NCBI GenBank assembly: GCA_036504075.1
Contig: DASXVX010000075.1
Span: 24,672 to 88,671, forward strand
Reading direction: 5' to 3'
Length of the DNA stretch: 64,000 bases
Source of the DNA: DASXVX01 sp036504075
Lineage (GTDB): Bacteria; Bacillota; Sulfobacillia; Symbiobacteriales; Symbiobacteriaceae
A program made the translations under genes and the position numbers. This document shows, in pieces, positions 54,193 through 63,672 of the stretch. Each line of letters opens with the position of its first letter. Positions within the stretch are counted from its first letter, which is position 1. The notes beneath the pieces were generated by a model. That model was not told the DNA's origin. It made no database searches and saw only the letters and a program-made list of their open reading frames with translations.

Positions 54193-55650
54193 TCACCGGT
54201 CGCGACGTGTCTGAGCCGGATCCGCCGCTTTCGGCAGAACCGCGAGCGCCGTAGCAGCCTGGTCCACGGCCGCCGGCGCCGGCGGCGTCGCACCGTAGCG
54301 GGCCTGATTGTAGACTTCGGTGACGGCGGTGGCCGCCGGCTCCGCTTCAGCCCGCAAGGCCGCCAGCCGGTCCCGGTAAGTGTTGGGCGTCTCGGCCGCG
54401 GATCGTGGCCGGCCGGCCCGCTCGCCGTAGGACTGCAGGCGCCGGAAAAGTGCACGGGGGTCTTTGGGGTTGAAACGTTCTCCTCCATCCGCAACGCCGT
54501 CGGCGGCTCCCGGGTGGCGGCGGAGCAGCCCGAACAGGGCCTTCTGGTCCGCCAGGAGGTTAGACCAGAAGCCCAGGCTGATTCGTTCTTCCTCTTCGTC
54601 CCGTTCCTTCTCCCGGAGCACCTTGAGCCGACGCATGAGGAGTGCCGCCGCCAGAATCACCACCGCGGCCAGCAGTGCCGCCCGGAGATAGGGCAAGGCG
54701 AGATCGAATTTGTCGCCGGTGGCCTTCCGGAACTCCTCCAGCGGGTCGGTGGACTGGACTGGCTCCTGCGGCCCCTGCGGCTGCGTGCGCAGCGCCCGCG
54801 CCCGGAGCCAGTTAAAGGCCGGCCCGATTACCAGCCAGAGCAGCATCACCCAGCGGTAGAGAATCAGCTCGAACACGTTGTAGAGCCAGGTGAGCGGTCC
54901 GTCCAAGAGATGCCAGACCGCCCGGCCCCAGGCCCGCAGCCGGTCGACCGAAAGCACCTGGGAGACCAGAATCGTCAGCCCGACCAGACCCGCCACCACG
55001 AACGTGAGCACCGGCGACGTCACCGGCGAGTGTCCGCCTTCCTGACCGATCCGTTTCTGGCTTTGCCGCAGGTTCGCCTCCCGGCTGACCACCAGCAGCA
55101 GCAACCCGGACGCAAAAAGCAGCGGCACGCTCCAGAACAGCAACAGGTAAATCCGCGGGTCTGCGGCGTAACCCATGAGCACCAGCCCGGCCAGGCCGGC
55201 CACCAGTCCGCCGCACTGCCAGAGGAAATGGACGAAGACCACGTTATACGCCAGACCGTCCGCCGACATCAGTGTCCCCTGGTACCACAGGTAGCAGGCC
55301 ATGGGCACATACGCCAGCGCCAGGCCCGGCTGCAGGAGCCCGTGGCGCAGGTCAGACGGCAAAGCGGCGTAAGCCAGCCCGTACGTGACCACCACGCCCA
55401 CCAACAGGGCGACGAGGCGGCTTTTGGGCGTCGCCTCGCCTACTGCTTTCCGGGGCGTGCCCGACTCCCAGACGGCGGCCCCCAGGTAGGTGGCCAGGAG
55501 CAGCCAGGCGCCGGGCAGCGCATCCGGCCAGCGTTGTCCGCCGGCGGCGCTGTATAGAACCACCAGCCAGGGAATGGCGACCGCCGTTTCCGCCAGCGCT
55601 GCCAGCACCCAGGGAAAGGCCTGCTTCCAGTTACGCAAGAACGGCTGCAT
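54193..55650 (-). CDS. Polytopic membrane protein of a MoxR-DUF58 operon, DUF4129-like C-terminus
   Basis: A 485-residue protein with about eight hydrophobic helices in the first 240 residues, two more near 280-300 and 350, and a cytosolic C-terminus (PNTYRDRLAALRAEAEPAA, VYNQARYGATPP) matching the DUF4129 tail of transglutaminase-like (TgpA) proteins. The extracellular Cys-His-Asp transglutaminase core is absent. ATG 55650 follows GGGGAGGAGG within the DUF58 gene end, overlapping by 20 bases. Probably works with MoxR and the DUF58 protein at the membrane. Confidence 0.75.
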   Translation of the reverse strand: MQPFLRNWKQAFPWVLAALAETAVAIPWLVVLYSAAGGQRWPDALPGAWLLLATYLGAAVWESGTPRKAVGEATPKSRLVALLVGVVVTYGLAYAALPSDLRHGLLQPGLALAYVPMACYLWYQGTLMSADGLAYNVVFVHFLWQCGGLVAGLAGLVLMGYAADPRIYLLLFWSVPLLFASGLLLLVVSREANLRQSQKRIGQEGGHSPVTSPVLTFVVAGLVGLTILVSQVLSVDRLRAWGRAVWHLLDGPLTWLYNVFELILYRWVMLLWLVIGPAFNWLRARALRTQPQGPQEPVQSTDPLEEFRKATGDKFDLALPYLRAALLAAVVILAAALLMRRLKVLREKERDEEEERISLGFWSNLLADQKALFGLLRRHPGAADGVADGGERFNPKDPRALFRRLQSYGERAGRPRSAAETPNTYRDRLAALRAEAEPAATAVTEVYNQARYGATPPAPAAVDQAATALAVLPKAADPAQTRRDR

Positions 55651-56863
55651 GCAGCGCCTCCTCCCCGGACACCCGGTAGACGCGGACCCCCGGCAGCGGC
55701 GGGAGGGCGGTACCATTCCCCCCCACCAGCACCAGCGTCACCGGGCGGCCCGACTGGTTCGCGGAGAGCAGCGCGCCTGCCAGATCCTCCGACACCTGCC
55801 GGGTGGCGATCACGACCACGCTGGTGCCGTACCCCAGGCGGGGCAGGTTCTCAAGCAGCAGGTCGCTGAACGTCGTGCGGGAGGGCATGTCCAGGCGGGC
55901 CAGTCCTTCGAGGATCGCTGTCAGCACCTGCGGACCTCGGGCCGGCGGCAGCGTCAGATTCAGCCCCCAGCCACGGGTCAGCCCGTTGGCAAAAATCCCG
56001 GCGGGCGCGCCGTTCTCCTGCGCCCAGTTGGCAATGGAGGCCGCCACCGTGCAGGCCGCTTCGAACGCCGGGCCATCCACCCCCTGCCAGGCCCGGTCGA
56101 ACGCCCAGGTGTTCAGAAACAGGCAGATGCCCGGGTTGCTGCTGGGGTCCAGCAGCTTCACCTGCCACTGCCCGGCGACGGCGGAAGCTTTCCAGTGGAT
56201 GCGGTTCAACGGGTCGCCCGGCTGATACTCCCGCACCCCGGCGAACCGCAGCGGATCTTCAAAGAGCCGGTTGCTAGACTTCAGGTCGCCGAAAGGCCGC
56301 CGGACCGGCATCCCCAGACTCTGCAGCCCGATGATCTTCGGGTAAACGATCAGCGCCTCCGTCTCGGGCAGTTCGGCGGTGTTCATCACATAGCCGAACG
56401 GGTCGCCCCCATAAAGCGACGCCGGCCCGAGCACGAAATACCCCCGCCGGAGCGGCGTCACCTGGTAGTGACGGATCACTTTCTGATACCAGGCCAGGCT
56501 GTAGAGCATCTGGAGCAAGCCCTTGCCCACCCGGTAGAACTGGAGCCGCCGAGAATGGATTTCCAGCTCCTCCGGTATCGCATCTTCCACCCGGAGGTAG
56601 GTCACCGGCAGCACTTTTCGGTTCGTGAGTGCCAACGTAAGTTCCACCGTTTCGCCCACGAACACCCGGTGCCGGGCAAACTGGCGGTGGTACGTGATGC
56701 GGGAGAGCGCGTAGCGGCCCCAGACCGTGCTCGCCAGACCGACGGCGCCCAGGAGCAGGCCGACGGCCAGCAAGAGGCCGCTGCGGAGCCAGAACGCCAA
56801 CAAGAGCGTCCCGGTCAGGCTCCAACCAAACAACGAAAAGTCTCCCCGGCCGATGCGCGTCAC
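55631..56863 (-). CDS. DUF58 domain protein
   Basis: A 410-residue protein with two N-terminal membrane helices (FGWSLTGTLLLAFWL, LLLAVGLLLGAVGLA), a beta-sandwich (VFVGETVELTLALTNRKVLP) and the DUF58 core with REYQPGDPLNRIHWKASA, followed by a von Willebrand A-like region. DUF58 proteins are encoded with MoxR ATPases and are thought to help assemble or activate cell-surface or metal enzymes. GTG 56863 overlaps the moxR stop (TGGTGA). Confidence 0.92.
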   Translation of the reverse strand: MTRIGRGDFSLFGWSLTGTLLLAFWLRSGLLLAVGLLLGAVGLASTVWGRYALSRITYHRQFARHRVFVGETVELTLALTNRKVLPVTYLRVEDAIPEELEIHSRRLQFYRVGKGLLQMLYSLAWYQKVIRHYQVTPLRRGYFVLGPASLYGGDPFGYVMNTAELPETEALIVYPKIIGLQSLGMPVRRPFGDLKSSNRLFEDPLRFAGVREYQPGDPLNRIHWKASAVAGQWQVKLLDPSSNPGICLFLNTWAFDRAWQGVDGPAFEAACTVAASIANWAQENGAPAGIFANGLTRGWGLNLTLPPARGPQVLTAILEGLARLDMPSRTTFSDLLLENLPRLGYGTSVVVIATRQVSEDLAGALLSANQSGRPVTLVLVGGNGTALPPLPGVRVYRVSGEEALHAAVLA

Positions 56864-57843
56864 CAGGAGACCCCTCCCTCCTGCCTGACCCCCACCGGTT
56901 CAGCCGGTACCGGCACCTCCCGGAGGACCTGGGCCACCACCTCGCGGCTGCCCTGCCCCCGCAGCCGGTACTGCGAACTGGCGATAATCCGATGGGCCAG
57001 CACCGGGTAGACCAGCCGCTGCACGTCGTCCGGCAGCACGTAGTCGCGCCCCCCGATCAGCGCCAGCGCCTGAGCCGCCTTAAACAGCGCCAGGGTGCCC
57101 CGGGGGCTGACCCCCAGTTCCACGCCCGCGGCAATCCGGGTCGCCCGGACCAGGTCCACCATATACTGCTGCACCGGCCGGCTGACGAAGACCGCCGGTG
57201 CGGCCTCCTGCATGGCCAGCACATCTGCCACCGTCGCCACCGCCGTAAGCGCTGCGTACGGATTCCGCTCCCGGAACCGATCCAGGATCGCCATCTCCTC
57301 AGTCGCTTCCGGGTAGCCCACCGGCAGCTTCAGCAGAAACCGGTCCAGCTGCGCTTCCGGCAAGGGGAACGTCCCTTCCTGCTCCACCGGGTTCTGGGTC
57401 GCAATCACCAGAAACGGCCGGGGCAACGCCCGGGTGGTGCCCTCCACCGTGACTTGCCGCTCCTCCATGGCTTCCAGCAGGGCCGATTGCGTGCGGGGCG
57501 TCGCCCGGTTAATTTCGTCAGCCAGCACGATATTGGCGAAAATCGGACCCGGCCGGTATTCAAACTCACCGGCTTTCTGATTGTAGAAACTGACGCCGGT
57601 AACGTCCGACGGCAGCAGGTCTGGCGTAAACTGAATCCGCCCGAACGCGGCGTCCAGTGACCGGGCGAGTGACTTCGCCAGCATGGTTTTGCCCGTCCCG
57701 GGCACGTCCTCCAGGAGTACATGGCCACCCGTCACCAGGGCTGCCAGCAACAGTTCAATGGTCGACCGCTTGCCGACGATCACTTCTTCCACGTTGGCGA
57801 GAACCCGCTCTGCGACAGCAGTTGCGGCCACGTTTCGCTCCAT
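56860..57843 (-). CDS. MoxR-family AAA+ ATPase
   Basis: A 327-residue AAA ATPase with Walker A EDVPGTGKTMLAKSLA, Walker B IVLADEINRATPRTQSALLE and sensor 1 IATQNPVEQEGTFPLPEAQLDRF. MoxR proteins act as chaperones with DUF58/VWA partners. ATG 57843 follows AAGGGGG. First gene of the moxR-DUF58-membrane-protein operon; each boundary overlaps, so the three are translationally coupled. Confidence 0.95.
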   Translation of the reverse strand: MERNVAATAVAERVLANVEEVIVGKRSTIELLLAALVTGGHVLLEDVPGTGKTMLAKSLARSLDAAFGRIQFTPDLLPSDVTGVSFYNQKAGEFEYRPGPIFANIVLADEINRATPRTQSALLEAMEERQVTVEGTTRALPRPFLVIATQNPVEQEGTFPLPEAQLDRFLLKLPVGYPEATEEMAILDRFRERNPYAALTAVATVADVLAMQEAAPAVFVSRPVQQYMVDLVRATRIAAGVELGVSPRGTLALFKAAQALALIGGRDYVLPDDVQRLVYPVLAHRIIASSQYRLRGQGSREVVAQVLREVPVPAEPVGVRQEGGVSW

Positions 57844-58037
57844 GTAGATCCCCCTTGCTCTCACATCCGGGATAGCTTGTAACGTTTCCTTTCGTGAATC
57901 CGATCTTCCTGCATGGACCGATCAGGGAAAGCAAACGCTAAATCAGCAGCGGACACTTCCCGCCCATCCCTGATTGGTGGTACCATTGAGTCAGGAACCG
58001 GACTTTCCGCTGCAGTCCTGAACAGGAGGTGTGCCAG

Positions 58038-58250
58038 ATGACGCAGAACCAGGCAAAGAGCCGGCGTGAGGAACTCCGGCGTGAGCAGGCCCTGAGACGA
58101 CTGGTCTCCCCCCTCAGCCTCCAGAAGGCGGTTCCGATGGACTGGCACCGTGACCCGCCTGCGTTCGCAGGGGATCCCTATATGGACTGGGAAAGCGTCC
58201 CTGAGCCGCCCCACGAGTCCAACTGGGGTCTCCTCACAACGCCGCACTAG
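58038..58250 (+). CDS. Small hydrophilic protein
   Basis: A 70-residue protein (MTQNQAKSRREELRREQALR at the start, then a Pro/Trp/Asp-rich end). Not recognised. ATG 58038 has ACAGGAGGT 6-7 bases upstream and a terminator follows, which support a real gene. Probably monocistronic and divergent from moxR. Confidence 0.65.
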   Translation: MTQNQAKSRREELRREQALRRLVSPLSLQKAVPMDWHRDPPAFAGDPYMDWESVPEPPHESNWGLLTTPH

Positions 58251-58274
58251 AAAATAAATGCTGCTATACGTTTT

Positions 58275-58300
58275 GACCCCGGACCGCAAGGTCCGGGGTC
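58275..58300 (+). terminator. Terminator of the 58038-58250 gene
   Basis: Eleven-bp stem GACCCCGGACC / GGTCCGGGGTC around GCAA, followed by GCTCTTT. Confidence 0.8.
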
Positions 58301-58305
58301 GCTCT

Positions 58306-58575
58306 TTATGAGATATCCTCGTGGGACCGCCGCAGTGATTCCTCCAACCGGTAAATCCGGATGTTGCGCTCCAGCACCGCTTTCGCATAGCGGGAACTCT
58401 GCTGCTGCAGCCGGTTGTTCTCTGCTTCCAGGCGCTCGATCCGAGCCCGCTTCTCGCGCTCCTGAGCCGCTATCAGATTCATCAGGATGCGGCGGCTGGC
58501 CCGGAGCCCCTGGATGCGCTCCTCGAGCACGCGCACGCGGTTTTTCAGCTGGATGAACTCATCCGACTGGTCCAC
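58306..58575 (-). CDS. Small coiled-coil protein
   Basis: An 89-residue protein that is almost entirely coiled coil (FIQLKNRVRVLEERIQGLRA, REKRARIERLEAENNRLQQQ). Function unknown. GTG 58575 follows GGAGGAGG. It lies 108 bases downstream of the PHP gene on the same strand and may be in its transcript. Confidence 0.7.
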   Translation of the reverse strand: MDQSDEFIQLKNRVRVLEERIQGLRASRRILMNLIAAQEREKRARIERLEAENNRLQQQSSRYAKAVLERNIRIYRLEESLRRSHEDIS

Positions 58576-58683
58576 GCCAGGCCCTCCTCCTCTTGCCTCG
58601 TCACCCAGCCAACCGGGCGCAGACCTGTTGGCCGGTGACTCGCCCTCCGCTCATGCCCTTATTGTACCTGAGCGCAAGCAGAT

Positions 58684-59574
58684 CTATTCCTCGGCAGGGA
58701 GAACATGGCGGAAAAGCCCCTCCTGGCAGGCACGGCTCGCCTTTTTCAGCTGGGCGACCACGTCGAGCGGGACATTGACCGAACCGGGTGTCACCGTGCG
58801 CGGCCCTGTGGGTCCGTGGCTGTCGCTGCCCCCCGTACAGATCAGCCCCGCATCTGCGGCCCAGCGGGCGTAGAACTGCCGCTGATCCTCCGAGTGGTCG
58901 GAATGATACGCCTCAATGCCCATGACCCCCGCCGCGATGAAGTGGCGCACCCACTTGTCGTCCCGAATCAACCCCGGATGGGCCACCACCGGCACGCCGC
59001 CCGCCCGCTTCACCGTGGCGATGGCCTCCTCCGGCGTCAGCTTGGGGCGCGGCACGTAGGCCGGCTTCCCCCGGGCCAAAAACCGGTCGAAGGCGTCCTT
59101 CACCGTCCGGACGATACCCTGCTCCACCATGACTGCGGCAATGTGCGGCCGCCCCACCGCTTCGCCGCCCAGTTCCAGCACCCGATCCAGGGAGACGCCC
59201 GTGTAGCCCAGCCTCTGCAGCTTGGCCACCGATTCCCCTGCCCGGGCCCGCCGCCCCCCACGCATTCGGTGCAGCAGTTCGACCATCTCCGGCTCTTCCC
59301 GGTCAAAATAGTACGCGAGAATGTGGACTTCGGTCGTCCCGACTTCGGTGGACAGCTCACACCCCGGCACGATCTCGATCGAGAGCGCTTTCCCCGCCGC
59401 AAATGCCTCATCCCACCCATGAATCGTGTCATGGTCGGTGACGCCCAGCGCAGCCAGCCCCGTTTCGGCTGCCCACCGGACATGCTCCGCCGGCGGCAGC
59501 GTCCCGTCTGACGCCGTGGTGTGGGTATGAAGGTCAGCCCGCCCCAGAGGGGCGGGCATCGGGATATGGACCAT
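58684..59574 (-). CDS. PHP-domain phosphoesterase
   Basis: A 296-residue PHP enzyme. Metal motifs DLHTHTTASDG, TDHDTIHG, GCELST and CTGGSDSHGPT are intact. The closest known type is the YciV/RNase AM and 3',5'-nucleotide bisphosphatase group, which removes 5' nucleotides or pAp phosphate. ATG 59574 directly follows the pepA TAG with GGAGGAG 9 bases upstream, so it is cotranslated with pepA. Confidence 0.88.
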   Translation of the reverse strand: MVHIPMPAPLGRADLHTHTTASDGTLPPAEHVRWAAETGLAALGVTDHDTIHGWDEAFAAGKALSIEIVPGCELSTEVGTTEVHILAYYFDREEPEMVELLHRMRGGRRARAGESVAKLQRLGYTGVSLDRVLELGGEAVGRPHIAAVMVEQGIVRTVKDAFDRFLARGKPAYVPRPKLTPEEAIATVKRAGGVPVVAHPGLIRDDKWVRHFIAAGVMGIEAYHSDHSEDQRQFYARWAADAGLICTGGSDSHGPTGPRTVTPGSVNVPLDVVAQLKKASRACQEGLFRHVLPAEE

Positions 59575-61053
59575 CTAACGATTCTCCTCCGCAAAACGTT
59601 GTGCGATCCGAACGAAAGACTTGACCGCCACGCCCGTGGCGCCGGCGTCCTCGTACTTGTCTTCGGCCGACTTCCAGGCCTGCGCAGCGATGTCCAGGTG
59701 GACCAGCGGCGTCTTGCCCACGTGCTTCATGAGGAAGAGGCCACCCACCACGGTGCCCGCAGCCCGGGCTGTGCCGGTGTTGGACATGTCGGCGATGGGA
59801 CTCTTGAACAGATCGTAGTACTCTTCGTCGTGCGGCAGCCGCCAACCTCTTTCGCCGGCCTCGTCCACCGCCGTGAAGACTTCGCTCTCCCAGTCGTCGT
59901 TGTTGGTGACGAGGCCCATGCGAATCGGTCCCAGGGCGATGTTGGCCGCCCCGGTGAGCGTGGCCGCAGTGACCAACTTTGCGCAGCCCTGATTGACGGC
60001 GTAAGCCACGCAGTCGGCCAGCACCAGGCGGCCTTCGGCGTCGGTCGAGCGGACTTCCACGGTCTTGCCGGAGAGGCCCACGATCACGTCGCCGGGTTTG
60101 TAGGCCTTGCCGTCCGGCAGGTTGTCCGTCGCCCCGATAATCGCCAGCACGTCGCACTTGGGCTTGAACTGGGCGATCGCCTGCATGGCGCCGAGCACGG
60201 CGCCGCCGCCGGACATGTCGTACTTCATGTCCCACATGCTGTCGCTCGGCTTGATCGAGATGCCGCCCGAGTCAAAGGTGAGGCCCTTGCCGATGAGGCC
60301 GAGCCAGGGACCGTTGCCGCCGTTGCCCTTGTACTTCATGACGATGAACCGGGGCTCTTCGACCGAGCCCTGATTGACCGCCAGCAGCAGCCCGAGGCCC
60401 AGCTGCTCGCAGCCATGCTTGTCGAAAACTTCGATCTCGATATTGCCCGCCGCCTGCGCCATCAACACCGCCTTCTCCGCGAAGACGGCAGCAGTCAGGT
60501 GGTTGCCCGGCAGCCAATTGACGGCGCGGGTCACGTTCGTCGCTTCCCCGAGGACGGTGCCGGCGCTCACGCCCGCGTCAATCTCCGGTCCGCCCACGAA
60601 CACAAGGCTCTCCACGTTCGGCTTCTGGTGGTTGTCGCTCTTGAAGGTCGTGAACCGGTATAGCCCGTGCATTGCGCCCTCCGTCACGAACTGGGCGACC
60701 TTCCCGGCTTCCAGGCCGGCGACCGCCGGCAGGGCGAAGGCGACCGTTTTTGCGCCGCTCTGCCTGGCCGCCCGGGCGGTCATGCCGGCAAACCGGCGGA
60801 TTCGCGGGTAGTCGACCTTGTCCGGCTTGCCGAGGCCGGCCAGCAGCACCTTGCGGGCTTTCAGACCGGTGGTGTAGAAGAGCGCCGTCTGGCCAAATTC
60901 GCCGGCAAAGTCTCCCGCCTGGGTGGCGCCGCTGATCAGTTCGCTCAGAACCTCGCCCAGGCCCGCCGGGCCGGGTGCACCTTCGTACTGGGGGATAATG
61001 AGGACATCGGCCTGGACCTGGGAAACAGGATCATGGCTAACAGTTACGTTCAA
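59575..61053 (-). CDS. pepA: Leucyl aminopeptidase (M17)
   Basis: A 492-residue zinc/manganese aminopeptidase. The C-terminal catalytic domain has GKGLTFDSGGISIKPS with metal ligands, the M17 signature STDAEGRLVLADC and GGLFLMKHVGKTPLVHLDIA. It releases N-terminal residues from peptides in the cytoplasm, as a hexamer. TTG 61053 follows AGGAGGT. Operon with the dipeptidase upstream (gap 44 bases) and the PHP gene downstream. Confidence 0.94.
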   Translation of the reverse strand: MNVTVSHDPVSQVQADVLIIPQYEGAPGPAGLGEVLSELISGATQAGDFAGEFGQTALFYTTGLKARKVLLAGLGKPDKVDYPRIRRFAGMTARAARQSGAKTVAFALPAVAGLEAGKVAQFVTEGAMHGLYRFTTFKSDNHQKPNVESLVFVGGPEIDAGVSAGTVLGEATNVTRAVNWLPGNHLTAAVFAEKAVLMAQAAGNIEIEVFDKHGCEQLGLGLLLAVNQGSVEEPRFIVMKYKGNGGNGPWLGLIGKGLTFDSGGISIKPSDSMWDMKYDMSGGGAVLGAMQAIAQFKPKCDVLAIIGATDNLPDGKAYKPGDVIVGLSGKTVEVRSTDAEGRLVLADCVAYAVNQGCAKLVTAATLTGAANIALGPIRMGLVTNNDDWESEVFTAVDEAGERGWRLPHDEEYYDLFKSPIADMSNTGTARAAGTVVGGLFLMKHVGKTPLVHLDIAAQAWKSAEDKYEDAGATGVAVKSFVRIAQRFAEENR

Positions 61054-61097
61054 AGTAGGACCTCCTGACCTTATGTAAGACGCCGCACGAGTGTGCG

Positions 61098-62075
61098 TTA
61101 TCGCAGGACCTGCTTGAAGACCCGCAGGTAGTTACCGCCCAGGATCTTGGCCATGTCCGGCTCGCTGTAGCCACGGCTCAGCAGTTCCGCCGTCAGGGCC
61201 GGCACCTTGGTCACATCCTCCAGCCCCGGCGGCGGCGTGCAGCCGTCCAGGTCCGAGCCGTAGGCGACACAGTCGGCGTTGCCCAGCAGTTGCACCACAT
61301 GGTCGATATGATCGGCCACCGTTTTGAGCGTCGCCGTCTCCTTGTTCATGAACGAGTTGACAAAGGAGATGCCGAAGACGCCGCCCTTGGCCGCCAGCGC
61401 CTTGATCTGTTCGTCCGTCAGGTTCCGGGCATGGTCCCAGAGCGCCCGGCAGTTGCCGTGGGTGAACAGCACCGGCTGTTCGGAGAGTTCCAGGACGTCA
61501 TAGAAGCCCGGCGCGGTAATGTGGGCCAGGTCGATCAACATCCCCAGCCGGTTCATCTCTTTGACAACTTCACGACCGAACTTCGTGAGTCCGCCGCCGC
61601 TGCCCTCTTCGTAGGCGCCGTCGGCCACCTCGTTGCGGTGGCTCCAGACGAGGCCCATCATCCGGACACCCAGGCGGTAGTAATTCCGGAGCAGCGCCAG
61701 AGAGCCCTGGATCCCCTCGGCCCCTTCAATGTTGATCAGCACGGCCAGTTGGCCGGCGGCGTGGGCCTCAGCGATGTCCCGGGCGGTGAGCGCCAGCCGG
61801 ACCGAGGACCCGCCGGCCTCGATCTCCCGGAGAATGGCGTCAACGGACTCACCGACCCGCCTGGGGGCCACGGGGTACAATTCCGGTGCCGGCCAGGCAA
61901 CCTGGACGGTGCAGGCCAACCTGGCCTCCAGCGCCCGGGGCCAGTCGATGTGGCCCAGTTCGGATCGCCCGGCCAGGGTCCGCTTCCCGTCCAGGACCAT
62001 GAGAATGCTATCGGCGTGGCCGTCCACGACCGGATACCGCTGGTGAAGCTCAAGCGCTTTTGCGAGATTATCCAC
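61098..62075 (-). CDS. Membrane-dipeptidase-family enzyme (M19)
   Basis: A 325-residue peptidase with the M19 zinc ligands: DGHADS (HxD), NIEGAEG (bridging Glu), LIDLAHIT and FTHGNCRALWDH, and GSDLDG. These hydrolyse dipeptides, including L-D types. No signal peptide is seen, so it is cytoplasmic. GTG 62075 has only a weak site. First gene of a likely dipeptidase-pepA-PHP operon for peptide catabolism. Confidence 0.93.
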   Translation of the reverse strand: MDNLAKALELHQRYPVVDGHADSILMVLDGKRTLAGRSELGHIDWPRALEARLACTVQVAWPAPELYPVAPRRVGESVDAILREIEAGGSSVRLALTARDIAEAHAAGQLAVLINIEGAEGIQGSLALLRNYYRLGVRMMGLVWSHRNEVADGAYEEGSGGGLTKFGREVVKEMNRLGMLIDLAHITAPGFYDVLELSEQPVLFTHGNCRALWDHARNLTDEQIKALAAKGGVFGISFVNSFMNKETATLKTVADHIDHVVQLLGNADCVAYGSDLDGCTPPPGLEDVTKVPALTAELLSRGYSEPDMAKILGGNYLRVFKQVLR

Positions 62076-62225
62076 GCTGTTTCGCCGGACGCTGTGTGCG
62101 GTCCGGCTCCCTCCCTCTCTGGGAACTCGGTTCGCCCTTGATGGCGATTTACTTCGCTTACTGAATCATTTTCTTCCATTCCGGAGCGAAAAACACCTTC
62201 CAAACCGTCGTCTTTCCTTGCGCGA

Positions 62226-62252
62226 AAACCGCCCGGCAGTGCCGGGCGGTTT
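62226..62252 (-). terminator. Terminator of the ymdB-spoVS transcript
   Basis: Twelve-bp stem AAACCGCCCGGC / GCCGGGCGGTTT with a 3-base loop, 11 bases past the spoVS stop on the minus strand. Confidence 0.8.
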
Positions 62253-62262
62253 ATGTACCAGG

Positions 62263-62523
62263 TTAGCGGGGTTCTATGATCAATTTGATGGCGGTACGCT
62301 CCTCCCCGTCAATCCGCAGGTCCGTAAAGGCCGGAATGCAGATCAAGTCCATACCGCTCGGCGCCACGAACCCACGAGCAATGGCCACCGCTTTGACCGC
62401 TTGATTCAGCGCCCCCGCGCCGATCGCCTGAATCTCAGCAGCACCCCGCTCCCGCAGGCATCCAGCGAGCGCACCAGCAACGGCGTTTGGGCTCGACTTA
62501 GCGGATACTTTTAACACTTCCAT
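62263..62523 (-). CDS. spoVS: Stage V sporulation protein S
   Basis: An 86-residue protein, the standard SpoVS length, beginning MEVLKVSAKSSPNAVAGALA and containing AEIQAIGAGALNQAVKAVAI and IAFTDLRIDGEERTAIKLIIE-type sequence. SpoVS is a small Alba-fold protein needed for late sporulation and gene expression control. ATG 62523 follows GGAGGGGAC; longer frames to 62607 run into ymdB. It follows ymdB as in Bacillus subtilis. Confidence 0.97.
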   Translation of the reverse strand: MEVLKVSAKSSPNAVAGALAGCLRERGAAEIQAIGAGALNQAVKAVAIARGFVAPSGMDLICIPAFTDLRIDGEERTAIKLIIEPR

Positions 62524-62575
62524 TACAAATGTCCCCTCCATTGGCATCGGTTGCTTTCCCCTGAGCCATATGTTA

Positions 62576-63394
62576 TCAGCTTCCAGGCAACCCATCAAGC
62601 ACCACATTTTCTATTTCGCGTTCGAAAATGCGCTGAATTGCCGTGGCCCGGCCAGTAGCGGGATCTACATCCACTACCGCCCCCGACAGAATCGCCGGCC
62701 CACGGGCTACCTCTAAGCGAACCGGCATTTGGGTGAGAAAACGCTCCAGCACCAGGTTCGTGTCCGTTCCGATCACCGACATCCAGGGTCCGCACATGCC
62801 GACATCCGTCATGAAAGCGGTGCCGCCCGGCAAAATGACCTCATCCGAAGTTTGCACGTGGGTGTGCGTACCGATGACCGCGCTGACACGCCCATCCATG
62901 TACCACCCCAGGGCGACTTTTTCCGACGTCGCTTCCCCATGTACGTCCACCAGGATCACTGGGGTGATCGTTCGTAGCTGTTCCACCACCTCCTCCAACC
63001 CCCGAAATGGATCATCCAGGAGCAGTGGGGTAAAGACCCGCCCATGAACCTGAACGACGGCCGCCACCGGCCGGTCGCCCCGTTTAATGATGCGGGACCC
63101 AAACCCCGGAGTGCCGGGGGGGAAGTTGATCGGCCGAATCAGCCTGGGCTCCTCATCAATGTATGTGGCGATCTCCCGTTTATCCCACGCATGGTTCCCC
63201 AGGGTGATGACATCGGCACCCTGGTCGAATAGCTCCCGACAGATCTGCGCCGTAATGCCGGCCCCGCCGGCGGCGTTCTCGCCGTTGACGATGGTGATGT
63301 CTGCCCCCAGGGACCGGCGCAGAGCGGGCATCCGCCGCGCCAGGATTTCGCGCCCGGGACGCCCGACCACATCACCAAAGAACAGTATCCGCAC
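62576..63394 (-). CDS. ymdB: YmdB-family metallophosphoesterase
   Basis: A 272-residue calcineurin-like phosphoesterase (TIGR00282). Metal motifs FFGDVVGRPGR, NGENAAGG, LGNHAWD and VDVHGEATSEK, GTHTHVQT are intact. Bacillus YmdB hydrolyses 2',3'-cyclic nucleotides and governs biofilm and sporulation cell fate. GTG 63394 follows CAGGGGGAAG. In Bacillus rny lies directly upstream; here it is replaced by an intergenic stretch with an inverted repeat and an intron end. Confidence 0.95.
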   Translation of the reverse strand: MRILFFGDVVGRPGREILARRMPALRRSLGADITIVNGENAAGGAGITAQICRELFDQGADVITLGNHAWDKREIATYIDEEPRLIRPINFPPGTPGFGSRIIKRGDRPVAAVVQVHGRVFTPLLLDDPFRGLEEVVEQLRTITPVILVDVHGEATSEKVALGWYMDGRVSAVIGTHTHVQTSDEVILPGGTAFMTDVGMCGPWMSVIGTDTNLVLERFLTQMPVRLEVARGPAILSGAVVDVDPATGRATAIQRIFEREIENVVLDGLPGS

Positions 63395-63672
63395 GTACGC
63401 TTCCCCCTGTGCTGTATGAAACGACTACGTCCATTATACCTGAGTTGCGCACGTGCCCACAAAACGACCGGTGATCCTGGCGACACAATTTTCCAAGGTT
63501 GGCTTTGGGCTCATTCAGCCTCCTTTCGGACGCCGAGTCTCTCAAAACACTAAACTGTAGCGTGTTCATCCTTTAATACGTAGAGATTCTGTGAAAGGTT
63601 CGAACCCAGGATGGATCGTTATTGCAGATTGTCGTTCGTCTCTAGATCCATGTCGATGCTTGAGCGTCTTTA
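63395..63672. other. Intergenic region upstream of ymdB
   Basis: AT-richer region presumed to contain the ymdB promoter (minus strand). No gene is seen; rny, expected here by comparison with Bacillus, is absent. Confidence 0.45.
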
